In this document: piece by piece, positions 1-11,365 of the stretch
Position numbering within the stretch: the first letter of the stretch is position 1
Layout of the letters: every line of letters begins with the position of its first letter
Assembly: GCF_027409185.1 (NCBI RefSeq)
Contig: NC_084463.1
Location: 44,742,407-44,806,406, forward strand
From: Cynocephalus volans
Taxonomy: Eukaryota; Chordata; Mammalia; Dermoptera; Cynocephalidae
DNA length: 64,000 nucleotides
Direction: 5' to 3'
Notes under the pieces: generated by a model
Databases searched by the model: none
The model's input: only the letters and a program-made list of their open reading frames with translations
What the model was told of the DNA's origin: nothing
Translations under genes and position numbers: made by a program

Positions 1-1462
1 TTTTAGTATTCTCTCCATACTGATCTAGAAATGCACCCCATTGTTTACAATGTGCCTCACAGTTGAATAACTTTAAGTCAAGAATATTCCCATATGTTCA
101 CTTTAATTCAGAATTACGTTTAGTGAGGTTTGCCTTATCTCTAGGAGAGCCCAGGTTCTGAGATCCAGGAGTCCCAGCCCCATGGGTTCAGCTGAGCCAA
201 TTGTCCCCTGCCTACCCGAGGCTTCTTCCTGAACCCAGTCCAGTTCCTGTCAGACCCACTTCTAAGGGGAACCCAGTAAGACTGGACCTAGTCCAGATCA
301 AAAATGTCAAAAATGCCAAAATGAAGTCAGAGACCTCAGAATGTTAAGTTTCTGAGCTTGGTCACTACTGGTGGTGACCTCCAAATGCAAAAATGTAAAG
401 TGATGAACGTAAGAGGTCAGCAGGGGGCCACATCTGCTACTCACTGAGGGAACACAGGGGCCTGTTTAGTGCAGGGAGTGCACAGAGGGCAAAAGCGTAA
501 GTGCGCAGAATCAGAACATTATATGCTGAAAACAGCACATGCTGGAAACAGCGAAGATGTTCTGATTCATTAGTAGGGAACACGAAGGTCATTTTCTGTC
601 CTGTTCACACACTCCTTTCTGTACTTCTTTTGTTACTGTACTCATCTTGTGACATGTCCAAGGTCTTGATACTACAATAAAAGACAAGACAAGCCTGAGC
701 TCAGGGCTGCACTGACTTTCTCCCTTCTTGTGGGAGTTAGCTCGGTGCAGTCCCTCTGCGCCTCTCATTGCTTTCAAGTATTTGGGCTTTGAGTACTCCT
801 TGCATCTCCACCACTGAGAGGACAGTGACAACTCATTGCTCCAATGGGCCACTATCAGGGGAGGTCTCTTTCACATCCTACTTCTAACACTAAAACTGGT
901 AAAAATGAGCTTAGGCACCTTACAGTTTTAAACAGTTTGTTTGAGAAAACAGACAATACATTTGACAGCACCAGACCTCAAGTGACTCAAGGCTCCACCA
1001 GTGGATGTAAGAGGGAAACTTTTATAAAGTGTCCATACCAGTAAAATAAAAAAAATATTTGATTGGTTAAAGTGGAAAGTCTGTAGTTATAGGCTAGTTG
1101 ACAATTTTGATAGGTTAAATTACTCTGAGTAAAATGTCAGTTTGCTACTTAGACACCAAGAACAGTAGAGCCATCTCAGCCTAATGACCTCACAACTAAT
1201 TATTTCAACACTACTAATAATTTAGTCATTCCTCCTGCAAACTAGTTTTTTAAAATTTAGAAAACTTCTCACTAAAAGCACTCATCTCTCCTCACGCACA
1301 GGTCTCTGAGGAGTTGAGTCTTATGTATCTCAGCTTCAGACCACAATCTTCTGAGTGGCTCATGGAGGTACCACTGACTGTATGTGCCTCCTTGCCCAAC
1401 CCCATGGGAAAATGAGTTAATGCCAAACCATATCATCATGTACTAACACCTTCATGATGCAG
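1..1462. other. Left edge, no gene; possible old ERV-type LTR remnant
   Basis: I see no exon here. Around 560-800 there is an AATAAA-like signal (about 675) followed by a C/T-rich stretch with GGGAGTTAGCTCGGTGC-like sequence, which resembles the R-U5 part of an old endogenous retroviral LTR in plus orientation. No boundaries or target-site duplication could be found, so the LTR idea is weak. The short open frames on both strands show no recognisable domain. Confidence 0.35.
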
Positions 1463-2054
1463 ACTCTCAATGTAGTTATTCTGGAGATGCTGGTGGAGTC
1501 TCTGAAACAAGCCTTTCAGGATAGAAACATGTCCTATGTCACCACATTTTTGTTCTCCTACTGGCCCTTGGGAACTGCCAACCAGTTCCTGGATCAGTTC
1601 TGAACTATGTGAGTGCTCACTCACTGCAAGGTGCAGGGGCAGCTCTGCCGACTACGTTCTATGTCTTGGAAACGCCTCTGAAGCTCTCTGAGCCTAAAAC
1701 ATTTCCTATGCTGAAAAGTAGGATGAACTTCATTTATTTTCTGTAGGGACTAAACAGGACAGGCCATGACAGGTGGCTTCCTAATGCCTGGCTCCCTGGT
1801 AATGGCTCCCAGATGTGCTGTGGTTGTTCTTATTCATTATTATCATCTCCCCTATAAAGAATTGATCACCCCCACCTTGACACAGGGACTTTACCAGTTT
1901 TGAAAACATCACACAGAAGGAAAAAATTTTCCTTCTTATAAAGGTTTGAGATTCCACCTTGTAGGTCCTTTCCATAGTCAGAGCAGCATGCCTGGTTCTT
2001 GTTTATGGCAGAGGGCTCTAGGCCCACTCAGATATCTAAGAAGGTTTGGGAGGA

Positions 2055-2125
2055 GGATTAATCACTCAACAAATATATATTAAGTACCTGCTATGTACAG
2101 TCATTTTTCTAGGCACTTGGCATAA
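2055..2125 (-). repeat. L2 3'-end fragment (antisense)
   Basis: The stretch CACTCAACAAATATATATTA followed by AAGTACCTGCTATGT and TTCTAGGCACTTGG is the reverse complement of the well-known L2 3' end. It lies in the intron between the two REM blocks of RalGEF copy A. Confidence 0.65.
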
Positions 2126-3574
2126 TTTAATAAACAATGGAGTCACCAATTTATGGTCCTCAATTCTATTCAGCCAGCCAGAATCTCACAGTAGACTTTA
2201 TAAGTAGGTTGTGTCCAGAGAACATTAGATGTGACACCCTCATGGCATCTTTAGGTATGAATGCATCTTCCCATATTCTGATGGGGGATGACAGACCCCT
2301 GGACCTACTAAAAAAAATAGTGTTTGAGGTCAAGAAGGACACCCCTCCAAAGTGGGGAGAGTATGTTGGCTCAGGGGTGGGGTGTGTCTTTCTTCTGGAT
2401 GAACAGGGGCAGTCCCAGCAGCACAGACCCAAACAAGGGTGCCCTGTTAAGAGCATTTTGGAAGGAAATGTCAGGTCTCTGACTGCTGCCAATATGACTG
2501 CTCCCAGAATCATCTCTTCCATATTTGGCACCTCTCTGAAGCAGTACTCAACAGATTTCTGTCAACTCCAGCACTTTCCCTGTTTCCAGCTGACAGCAGC
2601 CCACATAAATTTCAATACAACCAGCTCAGACCTGCAGCATCATGGACACCTTCTGTTTCCCCATGTGGAGCGTCTAGAATCCACTGAGGCAAAGTCAGGG
2701 GAGTAGGTTGGACTGCTTTCTGGAAGATTTTCTGGATGTGGGTTTCATGGGTTAAGACTTTCCTTAAATGCAGTGAGATGTCTTCTCAGAAAAGCAAGTG
2801 GACAGTGATTTATGTTGCTGAGCCTTTCTCATCTTTCATCTTCCGTGCTAGATCCACACCCACAGGCACCTCCAAGGCTAATCTAGAGCCAACAGCAGCA
2901 CCAGTGCCAGATTTATGGCCAGCTCTGCAGCGGGAGTCAACTGCAGCACTGGCCCATGCCCACTTCCAAAACTCTGCATAAGCCCCTCCAAAATGAACCA
3001 CACAGTCCCTGTTAGCACCATGTCATTCCCTCTAGCCCCAGGAAGTAAAAGCACTACAAGAAACCCAGCTATTCCAGGATAAGCCAACAGCTACGCTATT
3101 CAGCCAGAGGAGTGATTTGAGATCTGGTTACAGTCCAGGGAGCATCTCAGTGCGAATGGGAGGTGAGGGCCTTCTGGGAATTTGAAGACAGCCCAGGGTG
3201 GGAGGACATTCCTTGGTGGCCAGCTGCAGAGATCCCATGGCCATGATTCTCTGATGTCACAGACCCTGTTGCATGGTGACCACTGGAACACCAAAACTCC
3301 AGCTGCTGGGCAGGCACTGGGAGAGAGAACTTAGGTGTGGCTCCTGGTAGACTCATAGCTGCCTCTCTGTCCTGTAGCTACAAGCTGTCCTGTGAGCTGG
3401 AGCCCTCATCCCAGTTGACCAGCAACACCCTGAAGGCCAAGAAAAGTGGCCATCATGAAGCTCAGGGGCAACTTTGCTGGCAGGAAGGGGTGAACTGCCT
3501 GGAAACTTAATGAATGTTTGGACTAAGCATGAGCTCAGCAAGTCATACAGCAGGTACTGGGATCACTCACACCT

Positions 3575-3720
3575 TCACTGCTGGCCAGCCTGGTGTCTGG
3601 AGTGAGTTGCCTCATCTCTCTGGGACATGATTTTCCTCTCTGTAAAATAAGGTGATGCCAATTGGTCACTCACACAGCAGGGACAAATGAGGCCCTGTTG
3701 ATGGACCAGACACTGAAGCT
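3575..3720 (+). repeat. MIR SINE fragment
   Basis: The segment containing TTGCCTCATCTCTCTGGGAC and TTTTCCTCTCTGTAAAATAA matches the MIR core (cctcatctctaaaatggg type). It sits between two RalGEF copy A exon blocks, consistent with old intronic sequence. Confidence 0.6.
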
Positions 3721-4419
3721 CACAGTGCAGTGAGGTGGGGAGGCTGGTCCATTAATCCGGGAGAAGGCCTCATGGTAGTTCATCCCTTCTATCCAATCAT
3801 CAGGCCCCCATCACAGAGGTCTCTGTCAGTGGCAGAGAAAACTCCCGAGTCAAGATCAAGTGAAGCCCCTTTCTCAGCATCAGGGCACAGTTGGGGCACT
3901 TGGGATCCTGGTTCAGCTCCTCCAGCTCTGATGTGAAGGAGAACATTGTGAACTTTTTCCTGGGTTTCTAGCAGGGCCAGAAGAAGAAGGGAAGACCCTG
4001 CCCCTTATCCCCGAAAGCTCTTCCTCAGCCCTCTTTACCTACTGAAGAAGTACAATAATCATTATTTTTTAAATAGTAGGTGCTAAAGTTTAACACTACA
4101 TTAAAATCCTGTTTCTATTACAGCCTGGAAGTTGTGGTTTTTGTTTCTTTCCTTTATGTGTTAAATTAAATAACATATAGACTATCAAATGCCTCCTTAG
4201 AATAAGAAATTATGCAGGGTCAGCAGTATATTGTACATGGAAAAAAGGAGGAAAAAAGCCAATCTTCCTCTCTTGCTACTGAAGGAAACACCCAAGTTCA
4301 CTTTCCTTAGAGCACATGTTCATTTCAGTGTCATTAACCTGGGCAAGGAGGGAGGACAGCCCCTCAGTGTTACACTTTCCTCCATGTAACCGAGATGAAA
4401 AAAGAGAAAAAAATAATTC

Positions 4420-4970
4420 CCTCAAAGTACCATCAATGAGGCCTGGAGGGACTGCCGCCCATCAGGGGAGCAGCCCCAATCCAAAATCAGCTTGTTTTTA
4501 AATTGACAAGACAAGGAAGTTTCACAAGAAAAATCAGTTGATTCAATCATCAAAGAAGGACATAAAAACAGGCAGTGTTACAGAAGGGAATTATAGCTAA
4601 GTATAGCTTTAAACAACTAAAACTAGTAATAGCAGTAAAATTAACAATGTGACATTCCAGAATGCAAATTGTAAAAAGCTAAGTCAATCCACCAACAAAT
4701 GGCTTGCCCTTAGTAAACATTTTCTTTTCCACATACTTCCTACAGCAATTTTTTTAGCACACTCAAACAGCATGCAAGCAGTTCTTTACCATACCTGAAG
4801 AACAATCAGTAGGTTAAATAGTCAATAGTCATTCAAGCTGGAATCAAACCAGCAACCTAAAACAAAGTATACAATCCCATCCCTAAACAGTGATTAGAAT
4901 TGATTAGATGGCTTTTGCCAAACCTATCTGTGGACTATTGTCCCCTACTCAAGAGCCTTTTGGCTCATTT
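4420..4970 (-). mobile_element. Endogenous retrovirus-type solo LTR, antisense; sister of the LTR at 13.99-14.58 kb
   Basis: Read on the minus strand, this stretch aligns in order with 13,990-14,580. Shared blocks include the segment around GTGACATTCCAGAATGCAAA, the AATCCACCAACAAATGGCTT block, the TAGTAAACATTTTC block and the CTACAGCAATTT block. The two copies are diverged by substitutions and indels. No internal retroviral genes are seen beside it, so it is probably a solo LTR. Ends are approximate. Confidence 0.6.
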
Positions 4971-5309
4971 ATGCATTACCTAAAAATCCTATTCTAAGAT
5001 CAAAGGAGAATCAAGATTTCTAACCCACTACACCTCAGGACTCCCAGGATTTAGAGACTAAGGACATTTTCACAGGGCATAGTACCAACCTCAGGAATTT
5101 GAGTGTCTCTAAAGATAACACTTGCAGAAATAATTTCCTGACCTAGGACTGTGGCTGTCTTTCTGCCATTGTGAAGAGAAAACAACATCTGCTGCCTCAC
5201 TTGCTAAGGATTATTGTGTCCCACGATTGGACATGTAGTTTTCTAGTTATATCTATGGAATTGCATCAGCACTATTACAGGAAAACGATACAAAGATCAC
5301 AATAAGCAA

Positions 5310-5321
5310 TGGGGGGGGGGG
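5310..5321. repeat. G homopolymer
   Basis: About eleven consecutive G residues followed by TGTG, in otherwise unremarkable non-coding sequence. Confidence 0.8.
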
Positions 5322-5559
5322 TGTGACAAGGCCAAAGGAATATTATTTACAAATGGACTAAAGAGAGACAGAACGCTGCGTCCTCAGACCACATCCAGGA
5401 GCTCCCTGACTGAGCCTTACCTTAGATTTCAGTCCTTCTGGGATGATTGTCTCTGATCTCAAACTTCCTTTTCCTTCTGATTTATTGTCTATGGGAAAAG
5501 AATTGTGATGATGCTTTTAAGGCAAAAACCAGAGTAAGAGAACTTTTTAGCAGTAAATG

Positions 5560-8240
5560 CCTGGCCGATGTTAAAAAATAAAAATAATTTGAAATCAACA
5601 ACTTAACTTTTTACCTCAAAGAACTAGAAGAAAGTTAGCAAAGTCAACTCAATGTTAGAAGAATGCAAAAAATAAAGACTAGAGTAGAAATAATAGACAA
5701 TACAAAAACAACAGAAAAAGTCAATGAAGCTAAGTGTTGGCTTTTTAAAAAATTGGCAGAATTAACAAAACCTTGTTTAGAATGGCAAAGAAAAAATAAG
5801 AGAAGACTCAAATAAAAAAATTCTAAATGAAACAGAAGACATTGCAACTGATGCCACAGAAATAAAAAGAACATGTGAACTGTGAACAATTATACACCAA
5901 GAAATTGGATAACCTAGCAGAAATAAACACATTTCAGAAAACATGTAACCTACAAAGACTAAATCATGAAGAAATAAAAAACTGTACAGAATAACCAGAA
6001 TAGAATATTAATCAAATATCTCATAATTTAAAAAAAAGAAAAATCATAGGATCAGATTGCTTCACTGGAGACATTCACTAAACATTTAGAGGGAAATTAA
6101 AATATTGAATATGAGTGAACACTTACAAACTTATTCTATGAGACCAGCATTGCTCTAATAAAAAATCAAACAAAGATACAAGCAAATTACATACCAATAT
6201 CCCTGACAAATAATGATGCAAACTCCTCAACAAAACACTAGCAAGAAATATTTAACAACACAGTAGAAGCATTACACACCATGGTGACCTTTTGCAATTT
6301 ATTTGTAAAGTGCAAGTATGATTCAACACACTAATCAATTCAATACACCACTTTAACAGAATAAAGTACAAAAAGTACATGATCTCAATTGACACAGAAA
6401 AAAGCATTTGATAAAACTCAACATCATATCATTTAAGAAAAACTCAAAAAATAGGAATTGAAGAAAACTATATCTGTGTGTGTGAGATAGATATATTTTA
6501 TATATCTCAAAATCCCACAGCTATATACTCATGGTAAAAACTAAAAGAATTTCCTGTAAGATCATGGACAAGGCAAGAATGCCTTTTGTGGTCACTCCTA
6601 TTCACCATAGTTCTGGAATTCCAAGCCAGACTAATTAAGTAATACAAAGAAATACAAGCCATTCGATTTGGAAGCAAAGAAACAAAAATAATAAAATTAT
6701 CTCTGTTTTCAAATCATATAAACTTATATAAAAAATCAAATATTCTGCAAAAAATCTTTTAAAGCTCAGAATTGAATTCATCAAGATTGCAGGATAAAAA
6801 AATAGCACTCAATAATCACTTGATTTTCTATACATTAATAACAAATACTCCATAAACAAAATTAAAGAAACAATCCTACTGACAATAGCATCAAAATGAA
6901 TAAAATTCTTAAGAATAAATTAAACTAGTGAGGAGAAACACCTGCAGAATGAAAACTACGAAACATTGATATAAAACACAGCAAAACAAAACTACAAATA
7001 AATAGAAAGGCATCCTGTGTTCATAGGTTGGAATATTTAATATTGTTAAAATGTCCATGTGACATAAAGCATCTACATATTCAAAGAAAACCCTCATAAT
7101 TTCAGTGGAATTTTTTTAATAAAAGTAAAATCATCAAATTTATATGGAATACCAAAGGAAACCAAATAGCTATAACAACCTTGCAAAAGACAGGTCTCTC
7201 ACTTCCTGTTTTAAAAACATACTACAAAAATACAGCAATTCAAACAGTATGGTACTGAAATCAAGACAGACATTTGGACCATTGGAGCAAAACAGACAGC
7301 CCATAAATTAGCTCTCATATATATGATCAAATAGTCCTCATCAAGGGCAGCAAGGCTACACAATCAAAAAAATATATATATTAAAAGGGTATCAAAGGAT
7401 ATGCAAAACAATAAATTTGACTCTCATCTTCACAAAAACTAACTGAAAATTAACTAACAATCTGAAAGTAAGGCCTGAAAACATAAAATTCCCAAAAGAA
7501 AGTATGGGAGAAAACTTTATCACATTGCATTTGACAATGATTTTTGTTTGGGTTTTGTTTTGTTTTTGATGGCTATCCAGTATGGGGATCCAAACCCTTG
7601 AACTTGGTGTTATAATACCACACTCTAACCAACTGAGCTAACCAGCCAGCCCCAGCAATATTTTTTAAAGTATGACACCAAAATATTAAAAAACATCAAA
7701 AAGTACTATGTCAAACTTAAAAACTACTGTACAGCAATGGAAATAATCAACACAGTGAAAGGGCAACCTATAGAGGAAAACATTTGTAGACCATATATCT
7801 AATAAGGGGTTAATAGCTACAACATATAAAGTACTCCAACAACTCAATAACAACAACAACAGTGCAGCAACAAATAATCTGTTTTAAAAATAGACAAAAG
7901 ACCTAAAAGACATTTCTCAAAAAAGGATATACAAATAGCCAACAGCTCAGAAAACAATGTTGATGCCACTAATCATCGGGGAAATACAAATCAAAGCCAT
8001 AACACGATATCATTTCAAACCCATTATCATGCCAACTACCAAGAAAAAAAAAAAGCAAAATAAAAAAGAGCAAGTGTTGGAGAAAATGTGAGCAACACAG
8101 AAATCATGTGCAATGTGTGGTAGAAGCACAAGATGTGCAGCTGAAATAAATAACTGTATTGAGGTTCCTAAAAATGTTACAAAATGGAGAATTATCATAT
8201 AACCCAGCAATTCTACCTCTGGGTGTACATCCAAAAAACC
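5560..8240 (+). mobile_element. L1 fragment, sense, ORF2 region, heavily decayed
   Basis: A-rich sequence with recognisable L1 ORF2 landmarks in order: the RT entry region near 5.75 kb (GGCTTTTTAAAAAATTGGCA), the TGACACAGAAAAAAGCATTTG block at 6390-6410, and the late ORF2 block near 8.2 kb (ATAACCCAGCAATTCTACCT). Many stops and deletions break every frame. A tRNA-derived SINE fragment interrupts it near 7.55-7.65 kb. It is old and 5'-truncated. Confidence 0.8.
7535..7660 (-). mobile_element. tRNA-Ile-derived SINE (CYN-type), antisense, inside L1
   Basis: On the minus strand it reads as a tRNA-like head: GGTTAGCTCAGTTGGTTAGA (A box), then a GTTCAAGGGTTTGGATCC-like B box, then an A-rich tail. 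The plus strand shows the T-rich tail at 7535-7568. The match to an isoleucine-tRNA gene body is close. It is a SINE, not a tRNA gene, because it has the poly(A) tail and lacks a mature acceptor-stem end. I assign CYN from memory of colugo SINEs. Confidence 0.72.
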
Positions 8241-8569
8241 TGAAATTTGATCTTAGTGGGAGACAGGCCCACTTTGTACTATTTTAAAAATAAACAAAAT
8301 AAAAGTAGACTTTTGTAGGTTGCAATAATGCTAAGGTCAATTAAAATATTGGCAGAGCTGGTGCTCCGCAGTTTGTAGGCTGCTTACTCATCCAAAGCTT
8401 TCTCTGAACAATGGTTTTGTAAAGCAGGCAGGGAAGGAATTATCACTCCTGTGTGACGGGTTTGTGTGTGTGTGTTGGGGTGTTGGAGGGGGGATAACCC
8501 ATATAGAAACACTGGCCAGCTCTCCCCAGGTGCCTTCTCTTCCCTGTGCTCTCAGCGATCGTCCACCCA

Positions 8570-8775
8570 TGACCATGCAGCTTGCTCTGCCCCATGGCTG
8601 CTTATGGTGGTGATCACATGCCTCACTGAAAATCTTCCAGCCACTTGTAGGCAATTGAGGGATGGAGCAAACATATCCTCACATCAGGTAGGGTGGAGAG
8701 GATTACCAGGACACACAACCCATGAGCTCCAAGGAGAATAAAAGAGGAAGAGAAACAGGAAGGGCTGGATAAAGT
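8570..8775 (+). repeat. Unclassified ~200-230 bp interspersed repeat, copy 1
   Basis: This segment (ACTGAAAATCTTCCAGCCAC region through GGAGAATAAAAGAGGAAGAG) aligns with the reverse complements of 12,369-12,590 and 56,633-56,860. All three share the order CTCACTGAAAATCT/CTCCC, CACTTGTAGGC, CACATATC-like and CATGAG-like blocks. In this copy the frame reads CLTENLPATCRQLRDGANIS, close to CLPENLPVTCRLSWELSDIS in copy 3, though that may only reflect shared repeat DNA. I do not recognise the family. Confidence 0.55.
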
Positions 8776-9269
8776 ACTGGGCCCCATTTCTGCCACAAGA
8801 GTCTGCTCTTGAATGTCATCTGCAAAACTCGCACTGTTTGTGGAGGCAAATGGGTAGGATGCAAAGGAAGGATGCTCTGGAGGGTTGGGAATTGACCTTG
8901 GGCATCCTGTTAGAGTTGTTGTGTATAAGACAGAGAAAGAGAAGAAATAAAAAAGAGAGAGAAAGACAGAAAAAGAGACAGAGAAGAGACAGACAGGGTC
9001 AGACAGTAAAGAGATCAGTAGATATTTAAATTAAACTGGTACCTTCATTCAAATGTTCACTTCATTTCTAAGGCCATTGTCTCTTCTGCACTACTCTTCT
9101 TTAGATTTATGCTCATGGGTCATCTGAACCCAATATCTATTGATGTCCCCTTGACACAGTTTTACATGTGTAGAGCCCAGTGTGCTTGGAGCAGGGCAGG
9201 TCTGACAGCCAAATGAGATGACAGAGTTTACAGTAAATAACAAGATCTCTGTGGCCAGAAGGACTTGAT

Positions 9270-9400
9270 CTGCTGACAATTGCTTTGGCAAGTTATTGAA
9301 TTTTGTTGAGTCTCAGTTTGCTTTGTAAATATAGAAATGACAACTCTACCTCTTGGGCTATGGTAGAAATCAAATAAAAGGTCTAAACTCAGTGTCCATC
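9270..9400 (+). repeat. MIR-like fragment
   Basis: The order CAAGTTATTGAATTTTGTTG, GAGTCTCAGTTTGC, GTAAATATAGAAATGACAAC and CTACCTCTTGGGCTATGGTA follows the 3' half of MIR. It is diverged and without clear ends. Confidence 0.5.
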
Positions 9401-9444
9401 TCCTCATAGAAAACTTATTTCAATAGGTTTTTATTTCCTTTTTT

Positions 9445-9830
9445 ATATGCATATTCATTCATCAAACATGTATTGAGTGTCTGTTGTGTTCTAGAGAGTT
9501 TTCTAGATGCTGGTCCTATAGCAATAAACAAAACAGGACAAATCCTTGTTCTTGTGTTTGTATTCCTGGGGTGTGGGAAAGATAGGCAAGAAAGAAATAA
9601 ATGAGAAAAAACCTTTAGCATTTCAAAATAAGGAAGGGGCATAAGAAGTTGGAGAGTAGGAGAATGTGATTCTATGTGAGGATGGGGTTCTGGAAGGTCT
9701 CATGAGAAGGTGACATTTGAACAGAGACCTGAGGATGTGAAAGATCCACCATGGGAGAGAATGTCCCAGGCAATGGGAACGGCAAGTACAAAGGCCCTGA
9801 AGCAGGAGCAAGCAAAGGCAGCCATGTTCA
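9445..9830 (-). repeat. Ancient mammalian repeat, L2-like, antisense
   Basis: ATTCATTCATCAAACATGTA followed by TTGAGTGTCTGTTGTG is the reverse complement of the L2 3' end. The following blocks (GAAGGTGACATTTGAACAGA, GACCTGAGGATGTGAAAG, CAGGCAATGGGAACGGCAAG, AAAGGCCCTGAAGCAGGAGC) are familiar from widely dispersed old mammalian repeats that usually follow this motif. Family assignment of the second half is less certain. Confidence 0.55.
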
Positions 9831-9924
9831 GCCTCGGTTTTTGCTTCTGTTAAATGGGAGTGGATGTACCTGCTTTGCAAGATTGGGGGAGGAGTTGATA
9901 GGCTGAGGTGTGGTTCCCTGTGTA

Positions 9925-11362
9925 GGAATATTTCACCACTACTTGGAGTATGCCTGATTTCATGGGGAGGCTGGATCTGACATCTCCCTGGTGGATCTTG
10001 TCATCCAGATGGACCTCTGGATGTACCTGCAGTTATGGCAGACCTGCATGGCTTTCAGTGAGTTCCCCAGTTCTGCCCCTCATGAGGCCTTGGAGGGAGC
10101 AGGGATCTAGGTGACTGGCACATTCAGCCACTGTCTGCCCCTTGCACTGATTGTTCTGAGTATCCTTGAGGTTATAATCTTGCTGCTCATCTTTCTTCAG
10201 AAGATAATTCTCATTACCATTGCACTCATCAAAGAAGCCAGCATGTGGGTGCCAGGGCACCAGGAATCCCAGTTGGGGTCATTCCCAGGGCTGTTCAGGC
10301 TCTGGTGCCTGTTTCTCTTCTCCACAGGGATGTGGGATACATCATGTTCTACCCTCTGGTCATCTTCCTGCTGTGCCTTTGCACTGCCTACTGGGCCAAC
10401 ACTGTTTTGTATCCACCACCACAACCCAATCTCTGACCTTGAGATAGATAAAGGCCAAATTCACCTGAAAGCGACCTGCAGCTTGGGGACAGGGCTAGAA
10501 CCTGGTGGGAGAATTGATTTCTTCCCACCATCCCTTGAGGTCACCAATCCCAGACCTTGGGTCCACTTCCAAAGAAATGGTGTACAAGATCTTTGATGAC
10601 ATCTCCTGCCCACTTGTTGGGACATCCTGCAACCCTGAGGTGGGCATCCCTGTGGTAGAGAGGGCAGATATTGCACTAGCAGCCTCAAGACAATTGGAAA
10701 CTTCTCATTCACCATTTGAGAGATTATTAGCAAACATTTGGCACCCACTGTATACCCTGTGCTGGGTATAGGGGGAGTGGAGGAAAAGAGACTCCATCAC
10801 TGGATCTAGCAACTTTCCAAGCTGGCTTCCCCTCTTCAGCCTGGCCTGTCCCCCACCCCTATATGCTAAATCGTTCATCTTTTTTCCCCTTGAATAATTC
10901 TTGACACCCATGATTGCCAGTTCTTGCTTCTAGAATCTTTCCTTGGTTTACACAAGCCCCTATCCTGAACCCCCAGTTCCTTGCATTACCTTTAATCCCC
11001 ATGACTCCTGCCATACCACAGGGTCTACCTGATCCCAGGCCTGATGCCAAGAGCCTAATCTGAACTCCTGGCCCCTATATTTTGACTTGGCTCTGCATCT
11101 TCCCCCAGACCTTCCTCTCCTCCAATGAATCCCACGTGTGTCCCAAAGCCCACTGCCAGTTTACCTTCTAAGGCAGTGACTTGGGCTACCACTGGGTGCT
11201 GCTGGGCCTGCAGGCCTTCAACACATTCATATTCCTGTGGCTTGTCAAATTCATGGTGGCACTAGACCACGTCATGCTGGCTGGGGCCTTTGCCTCCTAC
11301 TACTGAGCCCTCTGTAAGCCAAGTGACCTGCCCTCCTTCCCACTCTTCTCTGCCCTCTCTGT
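9925..11362 (+). pseudogene. SLC44A2-like (choline transporter-like protein 2) pseudogene fragment, unprocessed
   Basis: SLC44 proteins are multi-pass membrane carriers; SLC44A2 (CTL2) transports choline and related substrates at the plasma and mitochondrial membranes. Five exon-like blocks follow the central part of the family. About 9925-10057 reads GEAGSDISLVDLVIQMDLWM and ends in a GTGAGT donor. About 10149-10241 is a hydrophobic helix (VLSILEVIILLLIFL) then IALIKEAS; its donor reads AT instead of GT. 10328-10408 follows a TCTCCACAG acceptor and reads VGYIMFYPLVIFLLCLCTAY. About 10563-10639 reads MVYKIFDDISCPLVGTSCNP with a GTGGGC donor. 11109-11362 follows a CCCCCAG acceptor and reads VLLGLQAFNTFIFLW, AGAFASYY, stop, ALCKPSDLPSFPLFSAL. 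Introns are retained, so this came from genomic DNA. In-frame stops (one after EYA, one after AGAFASYY) and truncation by L1 at about 11,365 show it is dead. The 5' and 3' halves of the gene are absent. Confidence 0.85.
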
Positions 11363-11365
11363 GGT

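Larger units (their letters stand above)
1463..4010 (+). pseudogene. RALGDS/RGL4-like Ral guanine-nucleotide exchange factor pseudogene, copy A (unprocessed, internally deleted)
   Basis: RalGEFs load GTP onto RalA/RalB through an N-terminal REM domain and a catalytic CDC25 domain. Six exon-like blocks occur in family order, separated by intron-like DNA. 1463-1608 is REM part 1 (frame reads MSYVTTFLFSYW; ends at a GTGAGT donor). 2508-2706 is REM part 2 (ISSIFGTSLKQYSTDFCQ, after a CAG acceptor). About 2852-2975 is the Pro/Ala/Glu-rich linker (LEPTAAPVPDLWPAL). About 3042-3162 is a late CDC25 exon (ANSYAIQPEE, stop, FEIWL; GTGAGG donor). About 3378-3540 reads YKLSCELEPSSQLTSNTLKA. About 3917-4000 reads SSSSSDVKENI. 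Stops and a frameshift break it, and the early CDC25 exons between linker and late exon are absent, so it cannot encode an exchange factor. The last block is typical of RALGDS rather than the shorter RGL4; the linker looks RGL4-like. Retained introns indicate genomic duplication. Its closest relative in the window is copy B (41.65-46.85 kb, opposite strand). Confidence 0.8.

Noticed and set aside
2137-2706. A complete 189-codon gene starting at the ATG at 2137
   Set aside because: Only the part from about 2508 matches the RalGEF REM domain, right after a CAG acceptor; the upstream part is intron that happens to be open.
7560-7660. tRNA-Ile-like sequence as a functional tRNA gene
   Set aside because: It has an A-rich SINE tail, lacks a proper acceptor-stem end and lies in L1; it is a tRNA-derived SINE.
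10111-10596. Single 161-codon membrane protein gene
   Set aside because: It is SLC44A2 exon sequence read through an intron in which the frame stays open; the splice acceptor at 10,327 shows the true structure.
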